Below are positions 1-6,872 of a stretch of DNA of 14,703 nucleotides, piece by piece; the first letter of the stretch is position 1, and each line of letters opens with the position of its first letter. Under the pieces are notes generated by a model. That model had not been told where the DNA came from and ran no database searches. It saw only the letters and a list, made by a program, of their open reading frames with translations. The DNA comes from an uncultured Eubacteriales bacterium. Lineage in GTDB: Bacteria; Bacillota; Clostridia; Oscillospirales; Acutalibacteraceae. The stretch covers positions 1-14,703 of the forward strand of contig CAJTNL010000025.1 of NCBI GenBank assembly GCA_910577755.1. Direction: 5' to 3'. A program made the position numbers and the translations under genes.

Positions 1-240
1 GTTGGACCGGTTGGACCTGTCGGGCCTGTTGCCCCTGTGCCTGTCGCTCCCGTTGGACCTGTTGGACCGGTCGGGCCTGTTGCCCCTGTACCTGTCGCTC
101 CCGTTGGACCGGTTGGACCGGTCGGGCCTGTTGCCCCTGTGCCTGTCGCTCCCGTTGGACCGGTTGGACCGGTCGGACCTGTTGCCCCTGTGCCTGTCGC
201 TCCCGTTGGACCGGTTGGACCGGTCGGGCCTGTTGGACCT
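1..240 (+). repeat. 51-bp tandem repeat coding a 17-residue collagen-like unit
   Basis: Four near-identical 51-bp units lie at 1-51, 52-102, 103-153 and 154-204, with a partial fifth from 205. Each begins GTTGGACC and ends GTCGCTCCC. Differences are mostly silent or GGG/GGA changes. The near-identity at DNA level suggests recent expansion by slippage or recombination, so copy number probably varies between strains. Confidence 0.9.
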
Positions 241-330
241 CCCATTGGACCGGTTGGACCGGTCGGACCTGTCGGACCAGTAGGTCCAGTAGGACAGCAA
301 ATTACAGGACGACAGCAGTCATCGTTTTGA
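1..330 (+). CDS. Collagen-like repeat protein, 3' part only
   Basis: The frame is open from the first base to the TGA at 328-330, giving 109 codons; the start lies outside the window. The protein is almost only Gly, Pro, Val and Ala. Its repeat is 17 residues, GPVGPVGPVAPVPVAPV, followed by a run of plain GPV triplets and a short tail, QQITGRQQSSF. Such Gly-Pro-X proteins in spore-forming Firmicutes are often exosporium or surface filament proteins (BclA-like), so a surface role is inferred. No globular domain or anchor is visible. A Cys/Tyr-rich stretch continues in the next frame at 332-391, so the true C-terminus may be shifted by one base. The stretch is very GC-rich compared with the rest of the window, as expected for Gly/Pro codons. 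Confidence 0.75.
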   Translation, partial: VGPVGPVGPVAPVPVAPVGPVGPVGPVAPVPVAPVGPVGPVGPVAPVPVAPVGPVGPVGPVAPVPVAPVGPVGPVGPVGPPIGPVGPVGPVGPVGPVGQQITGRQQSSF

Positions 331-331
331 C

Positions 332-391
332 ATGGCTTTCTGCACCTATAATCAGAACCCCTATAGATATTCATATCCATATTCATACTGA
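332..391 (+). other. Cys/Tyr-rich tail in the +1 frame after the collagen-like gene
   Basis: An ATG one base after the collagen stop opens a 19-codon frame, MAFCTYNQNPYRYSYPYSY. The alternating Tyr/Pro/Ser pattern looks like a structural-protein tail rather than random sequence. Losing one T from the TTTT at 325-328 would fuse it to the collagen repeat as ...SSFD-MAF.... It may be the real C-terminus lost by a frameshift or sequencing error, or a separately translated peptide. No independent ribosome binding site is seen. Confidence 0.4.
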
Positions 392-524
392 CAATCTCCA
401 TTCTTGTCTAAATAATCTATATTATCACGTTCTATTTCATCTTCACATTTATATAATCCGCTTTAGAAATCTCTGGACTGTTTATTACATTTTCATTATT
501 CTCTACGCAAAATAAAAGTAGCAT

Positions 525-562
525 AGAAATTGTTTTGATACAAAACAATTTCTCTTTTATTT
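525..562 (+). terminator. Hairpin terminator downstream of the collagen-like gene
   Basis: A perfect 13-bp stem (AGAAATTGTTTTG at 525-537, its complement at 541-553) with a 3-base loop is followed by CTTTTATTTG. The stem is AU-rich and the U-tract is interrupted. It lies about 195 bases after the collagen stop, with no other gene between them that it could serve. Confidence 0.55.
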
Positions 563-572
563 GCTTGTACTA

Positions 573-600
573 TATCAGGCGTATCATGATACGCCTGATA
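573..600. repeat. Perfect 28-bp palindrome
   Basis: The half-site TATCAGGCGTATCA is followed directly by its exact reverse complement, so there is no spacer. There is no good T-run on either side, which argues against a plain terminator. It could be a protein-binding site or a cruciform or transcript hairpin. Confidence 0.8.
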
Positions 601-773
601 ATAATATATGCAAACCTGATTAATATTGATAATATATCACTATATTACATATAAAATTATTTTTTAACGGCACTCGCATAAGGTCTCTGCTAGATTATTG
701 ATAGATTGAGATAAAAGCTATAACAGTCTGCAATTTTACCCTTCTCTTCCTCTTAACAGTCTCCATGTATCTA

Positions 774-830
774 AACAATTGTTGTAAACCTGTTAAACAT
801 ATGTTATTATTAGCAATATAGAATGAGGTG
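774..830 (+). promoter_or_regulatory. Promoter and ribosome binding site of the Rrf2-family regulator
   Basis: TTGTAA at 782-787 and TATTAT at 805-810 are separated by 17 bases. The perfect palindrome AACAATTGTT (774-783) overlaps the -35 box and is a candidate operator, possibly for autoregulation. The ribosome binding site GAGGTG (825-830) lies 8 bases before the ATG. Confidence 0.55.
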
Positions 831-838
831 TCATATTT

Positions 839-1276
839 ATGAAAATTTCAAGCAAAGGCCGGTATGCACTACAAATGCTTTTGGACCTTGCCGAACGCCG
901 CAATGACGGCTATATTGCCCTCAAAGATATTGCGGAACGGCGCAATATCTCTAAAAAATATTTGGAACAGATTGTTCCCATTCTGACCAAATCCAATATG
1001 CTGCAAACTATCCGCGGTTACCAAGGTGGATATAAACTAGCCAAATCTCCTGATAAATATACGGTAGGAGATATTTTACGGCTTACAGAGGGAAGCCTTG
1101 CTCCTATCTCATGCCCAGATCAATTCCCCGATCCATCCATGCAAAACGGTGGATATGCCACGCTGTCTGTATGGCAGGGTCTGAGCCGTGTTATTAATGA
1201 ATATCTTGACAGTGTAACCTTACAGGATATTCTGGATCAACAAAACGAACAATGCGCTTACAACTATATCATTTAA
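839..1276 (+). CDS. Rrf2-family transcriptional regulator, CymR-like
   Basis: This 145-residue protein has the Rrf2 layout. It opens with MKISSKGRYALQMLLDLA, has a winged helix-turn-helix at about residues 25-48 (LKDIAERRNISKKYLEQIV), a wing at 57-69 (IRGYQGGYKLAK), and the TVGDILRLTEG element. Only two cysteines are present (C92, C139), not the three-Cys cluster-binding set of IscR, so an Fe-S sensor of that type is unlikely. The C-terminal AYNYII resembles the AYMFYI ending I recall for Bacillus CymR, the master repressor of cysteine metabolism that binds DNA with CysK. The next gene makes homocysteine or cysteine from sulfide, which fits. Control of metY is inferred, since the boxes at 1409-1470 are not proven CymR sites. 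IscR-like or general Rrf2 function remains possible. Confidence 0.85.
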   Translation: MKISSKGRYALQMLLDLAERRNDGYIALKDIAERRNISKKYLEQIVPILTKSNMLQTIRGYQGGYKLAKSPDKYTVGDILRLTEGSLAPISCPDQFPDPSMQNGGYATLSVWQGLSRVINEYLDSVTLQDILDQQNEQCAYNYII

Positions 1277-1408
1277 CAAACAACCATAAATGATCGCCTT
1301 TGTGCAACCGTCTCACAAAATCTATCGAAAGTTCAATTCACTATTTTATTACTCAATGAGCGGCTACCATGTTTTATAGTTGTAAACAAATATTTAGGTT
1401 ATATTATC

Positions 1409-1437
1409 TTGACAAACGGAATTTATTGGTATATAAT
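1409..1437 (+). promoter_or_regulatory. Consensus sigma-A promoter for the leader ORF and metY
   Basis: A perfect -35 box TTGACA (1409-1414) and a perfect -10 box TATAAT (1432-1437) are separated by exactly 17 bases. Transcription should start near 1444, leaving a leader of about 200 bases before metY. So strong a core promoter normally needs a repressor, and an inverted repeat overlaps it. Confidence 0.85.
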
Positions 1438-1470
1438 AAAACATATTAAACCGATAGGTTTTATTATATA
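1430..1470. promoter_or_regulatory. Candidate operator: 13-bp inverted repeat over the -10 box
   Basis: TATATAATAAAAC (1430-1442) and its exact complement (1458-1470) flank 15 bases. The smaller palindrome AAACC-GATA-GGTTT lies inside. The left arm covers the -10 box, so a bound protein would block transcription. The paired motifs ATTGGTATATAATA and ATAGGTTTTATTATA look like two related half-sites. The Rrf2/CymR-like protein encoded next door is the natural candidate, by inference. Confidence 0.55.
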
Positions 1471-1500
1471 TGACTCTTAATTGTTTGGAGGCGCATGCCG

Positions 1501-1581
1501 ATGAATACAATTATAATAAAAATGTTAAAACATAACTTTCGAAACGGACGAATGTACCTTTGTAAGCCGTTTACCTTTTAA
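1501..1581 (+). CDS. Putative 26-residue leader peptide upstream of metY
   Basis: A strong ribosome binding site GGAGG (1487-1491) stands 9 bases before this ATG; an in-frame ATG at 1495 is too close. The ORF has 26 codons with Lys, Arg and Met in the body and ends NGRMYLCKPFTF. It lies wholly inside the metY leader, 60 bases before the metY start, behind the same promoter. The single Cys and three Met codons near a sulfur amino acid gene suggest translation-dependent sensing, but this is inference. Around its end two pairings compete for the same GTTT: AAACGG with CCGTTT, and GTTTA with TAAAC overlapping the stop codon. No family is recognised. The alternative is a chance ORF, but the ribosome binding site argues against that. 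Confidence 0.5.
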   Translation: MNTIIIKMLKHNFRNGRMYLCKPFTF

Positions 1582-1641
1582 ACCATTTCACACTTACGCA
1601 TCATTTTCATTATGCCATAAATAAAGAAAGAGGTACTAACT

Positions 1642-2931
1642 ATGAGCTACAACTATGATAAATATAAATTTGAAACCATTCAACTGCATGCAGGTCAAGA
1701 GTTTCCAGACCCGGTAACCGACGCAAGGGCCGTTCCAATCTATCAAACAACCTCCTATGTATTTAAAAATTCCGAGCATGCGGCCGCACGTTTCAGCCTT
1801 GCTGACACCGGCAATATTTACGGCAGACTAACCAATTCTACCGTTGATGTATTTGAACAGCGTGTGGCTGCTCTTGAAGGTGGTGTAGCTGCTCTGGGCG
1901 TCGCTTCCGGTGCGGCAGCCATTACCTATACCTTTTTAAATCTTGCAGGTACGGGCGATAACATTGTTTCTGCCAAAACCATTTATGGAGGTACCTATAA
2001 TCTGCTGGCACACACCCTGCCACAATACGGTATTACTACAACTTTTGTAGACTCCGACGAGGCAAATGCTTTTGAAAATGCAATTAACAACCGTACCAAA
2101 GCAATTTTTATTGAAACTATCGGTAATCCCAACGCTACTCTCATCAACATTGAACAAGTCGCCGCAGTTGCACATAAACATAAAATTCCGCTGGTAATAG
2201 ACTCCACCTTTGCCACTCCTTATCTCGTACGTCCATTTCAGCATGGGGCAGACATTGTCATTCACTCAGCTACCAAATTTATCGGAGGCCACGGTACAGC
2301 GATTGGCGGCGTGATTGTAGACAGTGGTAATTTCGACTGGGAATCCAGCGGGAAATTTCCCTCCCTTGTGGACCCCAACCCAAGCTATCACGGTATTAGC
2401 TTTACAAATGCTGCAGGACCTGCAGCATTTGTAACCAAAATTCGTGCGATTCTGCTCCGTGATACCGGCGCAACTATGGCTCCTCTTCATGCGTTTTTGT
2501 TCCTACAAGGTCTTGAAACACTTTCTCTGCGTGTAGAACGTCATGTAGAAAACACATTGAAAGTTGTAGATTTTCTTTCAAAGCACCCAAAGGTAGAAAA
2601 AGTCAATCATCCATCTCTATCGAATCATCCCCATCATGCACTGTACCAAAAGTATTTTCCTAATGGCGGCGCATCTATTTTTACGTTTGAAGTTAAAGGT
2701 AATGCCAAAACCGCACAAAATTTTATTGATAAACTTCAAATTTTTTCTCTGCTTGCCAATGTAGCCGATGTAAAATCTCTCGTCATTCACCCTGCTTCCA
2801 CTACCCACTCACAACTCACAGAAGAAGAGCTTGAGGAACAAGGTATCAAACCTAATACGGTTCGTCTCTCTATCGGTATAGAACATATTGACGACATTAT
2901 TGCCGATCTTTCCCAAGCACTTGGCGATTAG
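1642..2931 (+). CDS. metY: O-acetylhomoserine sulfhydrylase (homocysteine synthase)
   Basis: This 429-residue cytoplasmic enzyme of the Cys/Met-metabolism PLP family converts O-acetylhomoserine and sulfide to homocysteine; some members also act as cysteine synthases. Visible family marks are TIQLHAGQ near the start, YGRLTNST (60-67, the Tyr/Arg phosphate contacts from the neighbouring subunit), SGAAAI (89-94), VIDSTFATPYL with D187 facing the pyridine nitrogen, and SATKFIGGHG with K212 as the PLP lysine. The C-terminal DVKSLVIHPASTTHSQL and RLSIGIEHIDDI are typical. Full length is normal for MetY and longer than MetB/MetC (about 380). The ribosome binding site AAAGAGG (1627-1633) supports the start. 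It follows a leader ORF and a likely repressor-controlled promoter and is followed by a terminator, so it is probably monocistronic apart from the leader. Confidence 0.95.
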   Translation: MSYNYDKYKFETIQLHAGQEFPDPVTDARAVPIYQTTSYVFKNSEHAAARFSLADTGNIYGRLTNSTVDVFEQRVAALEGGVAALGVASGAAAITYTFLNLAGTGDNIVSAKTIYGGTYNLLAHTLPQYGITTTFVDSDEANAFENAINNRTKAIFIETIGNPNATLINIEQVAAVAHKHKIPLVIDSTFATPYLVRPFQHGADIVIHSATKFIGGHGTAIGGVIVDSGNFDWESSGKFPSLVDPNPSYHGISFTNAAGPAAFVTKIRAILLRDTGATMAPLHAFLFLQGLETLSLRVERHVENTLKVVDFLSKHPKVEKVNHPSLSNHPHHALYQKYFPNGGASIFTFEVKGNAKTAQNFIDKLQIFSLLANVADVKSLVIHPASTTHSQLTEEELEEQGIKPNTVRLSIGIEHIDDIIADLSQALGD

Positions 2932-2974
2932 TGAATAGCATTTTTACATGGCGCTGTACAAATTTGATTAATTC

Positions 2975-3012
2975 AACCGATGCTGTTTTTGTGCAGTATC
3001 GGTTCAATTTTT
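2975..3012 (+). terminator. Intrinsic terminator of metY
   Basis: AACCGATGCTG (2975-2985) pairs with CAGTATCGGTT (2994-3004) in an 11-bp stem with one G-U pair and an 8-base loop, followed by CAATTTTT. It sits 44 bases after the metY stop. Confidence 0.85.
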
Positions 3013-3119
3013 AAGATTTGATCCCGTAGTCACAAATGATCTCAATACACAATAAAAAATTCTACCACTTACATAAGGTACATGCTCAGCATAATTTACA
3101 GTATCCGTTCGGTAAGGTA

Positions 3120-3170
3120 TTGCTGTTATAGACACATCATATTATAATAAAAATAGTAACTAACAAGGAG
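3120..3170 (+). promoter_or_regulatory. Promoter and ribosome binding site of the pdxS operon
   Basis: TATAAT at 3143-3148 is perfect. The -35 candidate TTGCTG (3120-3125) at 17 bases is weak, so an activator or another start is possible. AAGGAG (3165-3170) lies 9 bases before the pdxS ATG. No MocR/PdxR-type regulator gene is nearby. Confidence 0.5.
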
Positions 3171-3179
3171 ATTATTATT

Positions 3180-4055
3180 ATGACAAATAATAGATTTGAA
3201 CTAAATAAAAATTTAGCACAAATGCTCAAAGGCGGCGTAATTATGGATGTCACCACACCAGAGCAAGCAAAAATCGCTGAGGCAGCCGGAGCATGCGCTG
3301 TTATGGCGCTGGAACGTATTCCGGCAGATATTCGCGCAGCAGGCGGTGTTTCACGCATGAGCGACCCCAAAATGATTAAAGGAATTCAAAACGCTGTTTC
3401 AATTCCGGTTATGGCAAAATGCCGTATCGGTCATTTTGCAGAAGCACAAATTCTCGAGGCAATTGAAATCGACTATATTGATGAAAGCGAAGTACTATCT
3501 CCTGCTGACGATAAATATCACATTGACAAAACCACATTTAATGTGCCTTTTGTATGCGGAGCAAAGGATTTAGGAGAAGCTTTAAGAAGAATTAACGAGG
3601 GCGCTGCAATGATTCGTACCAAAGGCGAACCCGGTACCGGCGATGTGGTACAAGCCGTTCGCCATATGCGTATGATGCAGTCTGAAATACGCAGAATTGG
3701 CTCTATATCAAAAGACGAACTATTTGATACTGCAAAACAGCTTCAAGTACCCTATCATTTGGTAGAATATGTGCATGAAAACAAAAAGCTTCCTGTTGTA
3801 AATTTTGCTGCAGGCGGCGTTGCCACTCCTGCTGATGCCGCACTGATGATGCAGTTAGGTGCAGAAGGTGTGTTTGTGGGTTCTGGTATCTTTAAATCTG
3901 GCAATCCAGAAAAACGTGCGGCCGCCATTGTAAAAGCAGTAACCAACTATACTGATGCAAAGCTACTTGCAGAGTTGTCCGAAGATCTTGGAGAAGCAAT
4001 GGTAGGCATCAATGAACAGGAAATTCAGCTCCTTATGGCGGAAAGAGGAAAATAA
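3180..4055 (+). CDS. pdxS: Pyridoxal 5'-phosphate synthase, synthase subunit PdxS
   Basis: PdxS is the TIM-barrel subunit of the DXP-independent PLP synthase. It joins ribose 5-phosphate, glyceraldehyde 3-phosphate and ammonia to make PLP, as a dodecamer decorated with PdxT glutaminase. The 291-residue protein shows the family signatures KGGVIMDV (D23), ALERIPADIRAAGGVSRM, PVMAKCRIGH with the catalytic lysine K80, IDESEVLSPAD, VCGAKDLGEALRRI, RTKGEPGTG with the second lysine K148, and NFAAGGVATPADAALMMQLGAEGVFVGSGIFKS written here only in part: AAGGVATPADAALMMQ. Length and motifs are complete. It is first in an operon, with pdxT two bases downstream. Its product serves the PLP enzymes MetY and the cysteine desulfurase in this window. 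Confidence 0.97.
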   Translation: MTNNRFELNKNLAQMLKGGVIMDVTTPEQAKIAEAAGACAVMALERIPADIRAAGGVSRMSDPKMIKGIQNAVSIPVMAKCRIGHFAEAQILEAIEIDYIDESEVLSPADDKYHIDKTTFNVPFVCGAKDLGEALRRINEGAAMIRTKGEPGTGDVVQAVRHMRMMQSEIRRIGSISKDELFDTAKQLQVPYHLVEYVHENKKLPVVNFAAGGVATPADAALMMQLGAEGVFVGSGIFKSGNPEKRAAAIVKAVTNYTDAKLLAELSEDLGEAMVGINEQEIQLLMAERGK

Positions 4056-4057
4056 AC

Positions 4058-4633
4058 ATGCAAATCGGCATATTGGCTCTGCAAGGAGCGTTTATTGAAC
4101 ATGAGGAAATGCTCGCTCAACTTGGTATTGCGTCCTTTGAAATACGCCAAAAACGAGATTTAAACCAACCTTTTGACGGTCTAATAATTCCTGGCGGCGA
4201 AAGCACAGTACAAGGTAAACTATTACGTGAGCTGCACTTATTTGAACCCTTAAAAGCGCAAATACAAGAAGGTCTACCCGTATTTGGAACCTGTGCAGGA
4301 CTGCTGTTGCTTGCAAAACATATAGAGAACGACGGTCACACCCATCTTGCCACCATGGACATCACAGCTGTACGCAACGCTTACGGCAGACAGCTCGGCA
4401 GCTTTTATACTCAAGAAACCTGCACCGGCATGGGTAAAATTCCAATGACTTTCATTCGTGCTCCGTATATAAAGAATGTACATAGCGATACCGTGATTCT
4501 CGCACAGGTCAACGGAAAAATTGTTGCGGCACAGCAAAAAAACCAGCTTGTAACCGCTTTTCACCCAGAGTTGTGCCAAGATTTGTCGATGCACAAGTAC
4601 TTTATAGAAATGGTAGAGAAAGCAGGAAAATAG
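4058..4633 (+). CDS. pdxT: Pyridoxal 5'-phosphate synthase, glutaminase subunit PdxT
   Basis: PdxT is the class I glutamine amidotransferase that hydrolyses glutamine and channels ammonia into PdxS. The 191-residue protein begins MQIGILALQGAF, carries the oxyanion motif PGGEST (45-50), the nucleophile C79 in FGTCAGL, and the His/Glu pair H169 and E171 in FHPEL. These make a complete Cys-His-Glu triad. It starts two bases after pdxS and stops two bases before the next gene, so it should be translationally coupled to both. Its length is normal. Confidence 0.96.
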   Translation: MQIGILALQGAFIEHEEMLAQLGIASFEIRQKRDLNQPFDGLIIPGGESTVQGKLLRELHLFEPLKAQIQEGLPVFGTCAGLLLLAKHIENDGHTHLATMDITAVRNAYGRQLGSFYTQETCTGMGKIPMTFIRAPYIKNVHSDTVILAQVNGKIVAAQQKNQLVTAFHPELCQDLSMHKYFIEMVEKAGK

Positions 4634-4635
4634 CC

Positions 4636-5748
4636 ATGATCAATCAGTCTCGTCTGCTGTCCCTATTTGAACAACTGATCTCCTTTGATAGCCCCTCCTT
4701 TGGCGAACGCAGCATTTGCAATTTTATTAAAGAACGGTTATTAAAGCTGGGCATTATACCGCAGGAGGATCATGCGGCTGCTAAAATCGGCGGAAGCTGC
4801 GGCAATTTATACGCATTTGTCAATGGCGCATTACGTTTGCCACCGCTCCTTTTTTGCTCTCATATGGATACGGTTGAGCCTGCCTTAGGAAAGAAAATGC
4901 AAACCGATAAAAACGGTGTAATTACATCGAAAGGAAATACTATTTTGGGGGCAGATGACTGTGCCGGTATTGCCGCTATTTTAGAAGCACTGACCGCATT
5001 GCAGCAATCTGATATTCCCCACCGCCCACTGGAATTGCTGTTTACCGTTGCAGAAGAGGCTTATTGTAAGGGCATACAGGAATTTGATTTTACAATATTA
5101 AAATCCCGTCAGGCCTATGTATTTGACCTGACAGGTCCTGTAGGCCAAGCTGCTTATCAGGCACCCACCATTATATCCTTTGAGGCAACTGTGTACGGTC
5201 ATGCCGCCCATGCCGGTTTTTCTCCCGAAAAAGGTGTGCACGCAATTCAAGTAACAGCGGAAGCAATTACACAAATACCATTAGGCAAAAATCAGGACAC
5301 TGCTGTAAACATCGGTACTATATTGGGTGGAACAACCAATAATATTGTTCCGGATCGTTGTAAAATAACCGGAGAAATTCGCAGCTATTCTAATCCAAAG
5401 GCCTTAAAGCGGCTGCAGCAAATTACCAATATTCTATACAGTACCGCAAAAAAGTACGGCGCAAAAGTAGATATACAAAGCACTCGCCATTGTACAGCCT
5501 ATCTCACAAATCCCGAGCATCCTGTTGTAAAAAGATTTGAAAATATCTGTATACAGCTGGGTCTGCAATCAAGCCTGTGCAAAACTTTCGGCGGAAGCGA
5601 TAACAATACTCTTGCGCTCCATGGAGTGCACGGAATTGTGCTGGCTACAGCCATGAACAACTGCCACTCCTGTAAAGAATATACAACAGAACAGGAATTA
5701 TATCGTGCGGCAAGTCTAGCATTTTCTCTTATGGCATCCGAAATATAG
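4636..5748 (+). CDS. M20 family metallopeptidase, PepT/YqjE-like
   Basis: A cytoplasmic di-zinc peptidase of the M20 family, closest by eye to the tripeptidase-T-like YqjE group. From the chosen ATG at 4636 it has 370 residues. The metal ligands are visible: H76 and D78 (SHMDTV), D107/D108 (GADDCAG), E140/E141 (VAEE), D164 (YVFDLTG) and H344 (NNCHSCKEY). The dimerisation insert begins near GHAAHAGFSPEKG. A longer reading from a GTG at 4573 is unlikely because it would run through the end of pdxT. The gene follows pdxT by two bases, so it is cotranscribed with PLP synthesis. No PLP-related function is known to me; it probably supplies amino acids from peptides. The substrate is not predictable. 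Confidence 0.88.
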   Translation: MINQSRLLSLFEQLISFDSPSFGERSICNFIKERLLKLGIIPQEDHAAAKIGGSCGNLYAFVNGALRLPPLLFCSHMDTVEPALGKKMQTDKNGVITSKGNTILGADDCAGIAAILEALTALQQSDIPHRPLELLFTVAEEAYCKGIQEFDFTILKSRQAYVFDLTGPVGQAAYQAPTIISFEATVYGHAAHAGFSPEKGVHAIQVTAEAITQIPLGKNQDTAVNIGTILGGTTNNIVPDRCKITGEIRSYSNPKALKRLQQITNILYSTAKKYGAKVDIQSTRHCTAYLTNPEHPVVKRFENICIQLGLQSSLCKTFGGSDNNTLALHGVHGIVLATAMNNCHSCKEYTTEQELYRAASLAFSLMASEI

Positions 5749-5936
5749 TAGCAGCAGTTCATACAATACCTGATTAAAAACCAAAAACGCATATTCACAA
5801 AAAATTATTAATTGAAAAGTGATGCAACACCAAAATACCGCAATTGGAATAGACCAAAAAAAATCTGTTATTATTTGCTAATCAAATACAGTATTACCGA
5901 TACCAAAACATACGCAATTATATACGAATGACAATG
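5749..5936. other. Intergenic stretch before the terminator, nothing recognised
   Basis: The AT-rich sequence after the M20 gene contains no ORF with a ribosome binding site, no promoter of note and no clear repeat until the terminator at 5937. Confidence 0.6.
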
Positions 5937-5978
5937 AAAAAGGGACGGCGGATCTACAAAACCGCCGTCCCTTTTTTT
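5937..5978 (+). terminator. Strong intrinsic terminator of the pdxST operon
   Basis: GGGACGGCGG (5942-5951) pairs perfectly with CCGCCGTCCC (5962-5971) over a 10-base loop, and flanking A5/T5 extends the stem to 15 bp. Seven T follow the GC core. The A-run on the left also makes it usable on the minus strand. Confidence 0.95.
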
Positions 5979-6027
5979 AGTATGAAAAAAGTACAAACAT
6001 ATATTTATGATAAATCACTTGCATAAC

Positions 6028-6056
6028 TTGCACCAAACCGAACGATTTTATATAAT
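6028..6056 (+). promoter_or_regulatory. Promoter of the tcdA operon
   Basis: A perfect -10 box TATAAT (6051-6056) is preceded at 17 bases by TTGCAC (6028-6033), a weak -35 box. The leader is about 40 bases, and AAAGGAAA lies just before the ATG at 6102. Confidence 0.6.
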
Positions 6057-6101
6057 AGAAAACGACAAGAATAACTACTTTGTACAAAAGAAAGGAAAAC
6101 C

Positions 6102-6872
6102 ATGCTAAATCAATTTTCAAGAACTGAACTGTTGTTGGGTAAACAAGCAATGGAAAAACTTGCAGCCTCTAGAGTAGCCGTTTTCGGAATTGGAGGCGTA
6201 GGGGGATATACCGTTGAGGCATTGATACGCAGCGGTGTAGGAGCCATAGATATTATTGATGATGATAAGGTTTGTCTAACAAACATCAACCGCCAGCTTT
6301 ACGCTACACGAAAAACCGTGGGTCAATACAAGGTAGACGTTGCCGCCGCACGCATTTCAGAAATCAATCCCGACGCCGTAGTGCGAACATACAAAACATT
6401 TTATATGCCTGACACTGCCGATCAATTTGACTTTACCCAATATGACTATATTGTAGACGCAATCGATACCGTAACCGGAAAGCTAACACTTGCCGTCAAT
6501 GCAAATACGTCAGGTACACCGATCATCAGCTCTATGGGCGCAGGAAATAAAATGGACCCTACCGCATTTGAGGTAACGGATATTTACGAAACTTCTGTTT
6601 GCCCTCTTGCAAGAATCATGCGGCACGAGCTGAAACGACGCGGGATTTTGAAACTAAAAGTGGTCTATTCCAAAGAACCGCCCATAACCCCCAAAAACAA
6701 TTTGGAAATCAGTTGCCACGCCTACTGTATCTGTCCGCCAGATACCGCCAGAACTTGTACACAGCGTCGTCAAATTCCTGGCAGTAATGCTTTTGTACCA
6801 TCGGTGGTAGGGTTGATTATTGCCGGCGAAATCATCCATGAACTGTCACATTACAAAGGAGAAAACACATGA
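6102..6872 (+). CDS. tcdA: tRNA threonylcarbamoyladenosine dehydratase TcdA
   Basis: A ThiF/MoeB/E1-like ATP-dependent enzyme that dehydrates t6A37 in tRNA to the cyclic form ct6A. The 256-residue protein shows the nucleotide-binding loop GIGGVGG (29-35), the acidic ridge IIDDDKVCLTNINRQL (51-66) that binds ATP and magnesium, YDYIVDAID (the ThiF-fold aspartate), and the TcdA-type stretch SMGAGNKMDPTAFEVTDIYE. The order SVCPLARIMRHELKRRGI matches the TcdA/CsdL branch rather than ThiF or MoeB, and no thiamine or molybdopterin genes are nearby. The desulfurase start overlaps its stop (ATGA at 6869-6872). In E. coli, TcdA works with the CsdA/CsdE sulfur-transfer pair, so the neighbour may be its partner. 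Confidence 0.93.
   Translation: MLNQFSRTELLLGKQAMEKLAASRVAVFGIGGVGGYTVEALIRSGVGAIDIIDDDKVCLTNINRQLYATRKTVGQYKVDVAAARISEINPDAVVRTYKTFYMPDTADQFDFTQYDYIVDAIDTVTGKLTLAVNANTSGTPIISSMGAGNKMDPTAFEVTDIYETSVCPLARIMRHELKRRGILKLKVVYSKEPPITPKNNLEISCHAYCICPPDTARTCTQRRQIPGSNAFVPSVVGLIIAGEIIHELSHYKGENT

Larger units (their letters stand above)
392..772. other. Intergenic stretch without a recognisable gene
   Basis: Apart from the hairpin at 525-553 and the palindrome at 573-600, this AT-rich stretch shows no convincing coding frame on either strand. Its short ORFs are low-complexity Ile/His/Tyr-rich readings without ribosome binding sites. Confidence 0.6.

Noticed and set aside
1..330. CRISPR array in the 5' repeats
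   Set aside because: The units are contiguous 51-bp coding repeats without unique spacers.
327..515. 62-codon ORF with TTG start after the collagen-like gene
   Set aside because: It overlaps the Tyr-rich frame, has no ribosome binding site, and its composition (Ile, His, Tyr, Leu) is what AT-rich non-coding DNA gives.
1444..1641. S-box (SAM) or T-box riboswitch in the metY leader
   Set aside because: Neither the conserved S-box core nor the T-box sequence or a terminator hairpin is present; the leader holds a short ORF instead.
4573..4635. Longer GTG start for the M20 peptidase
   Set aside because: It would overlap pdxT by 60 bases, and the added residues resemble nothing in the family; the ATG at 4636 gives the normal N-terminus.
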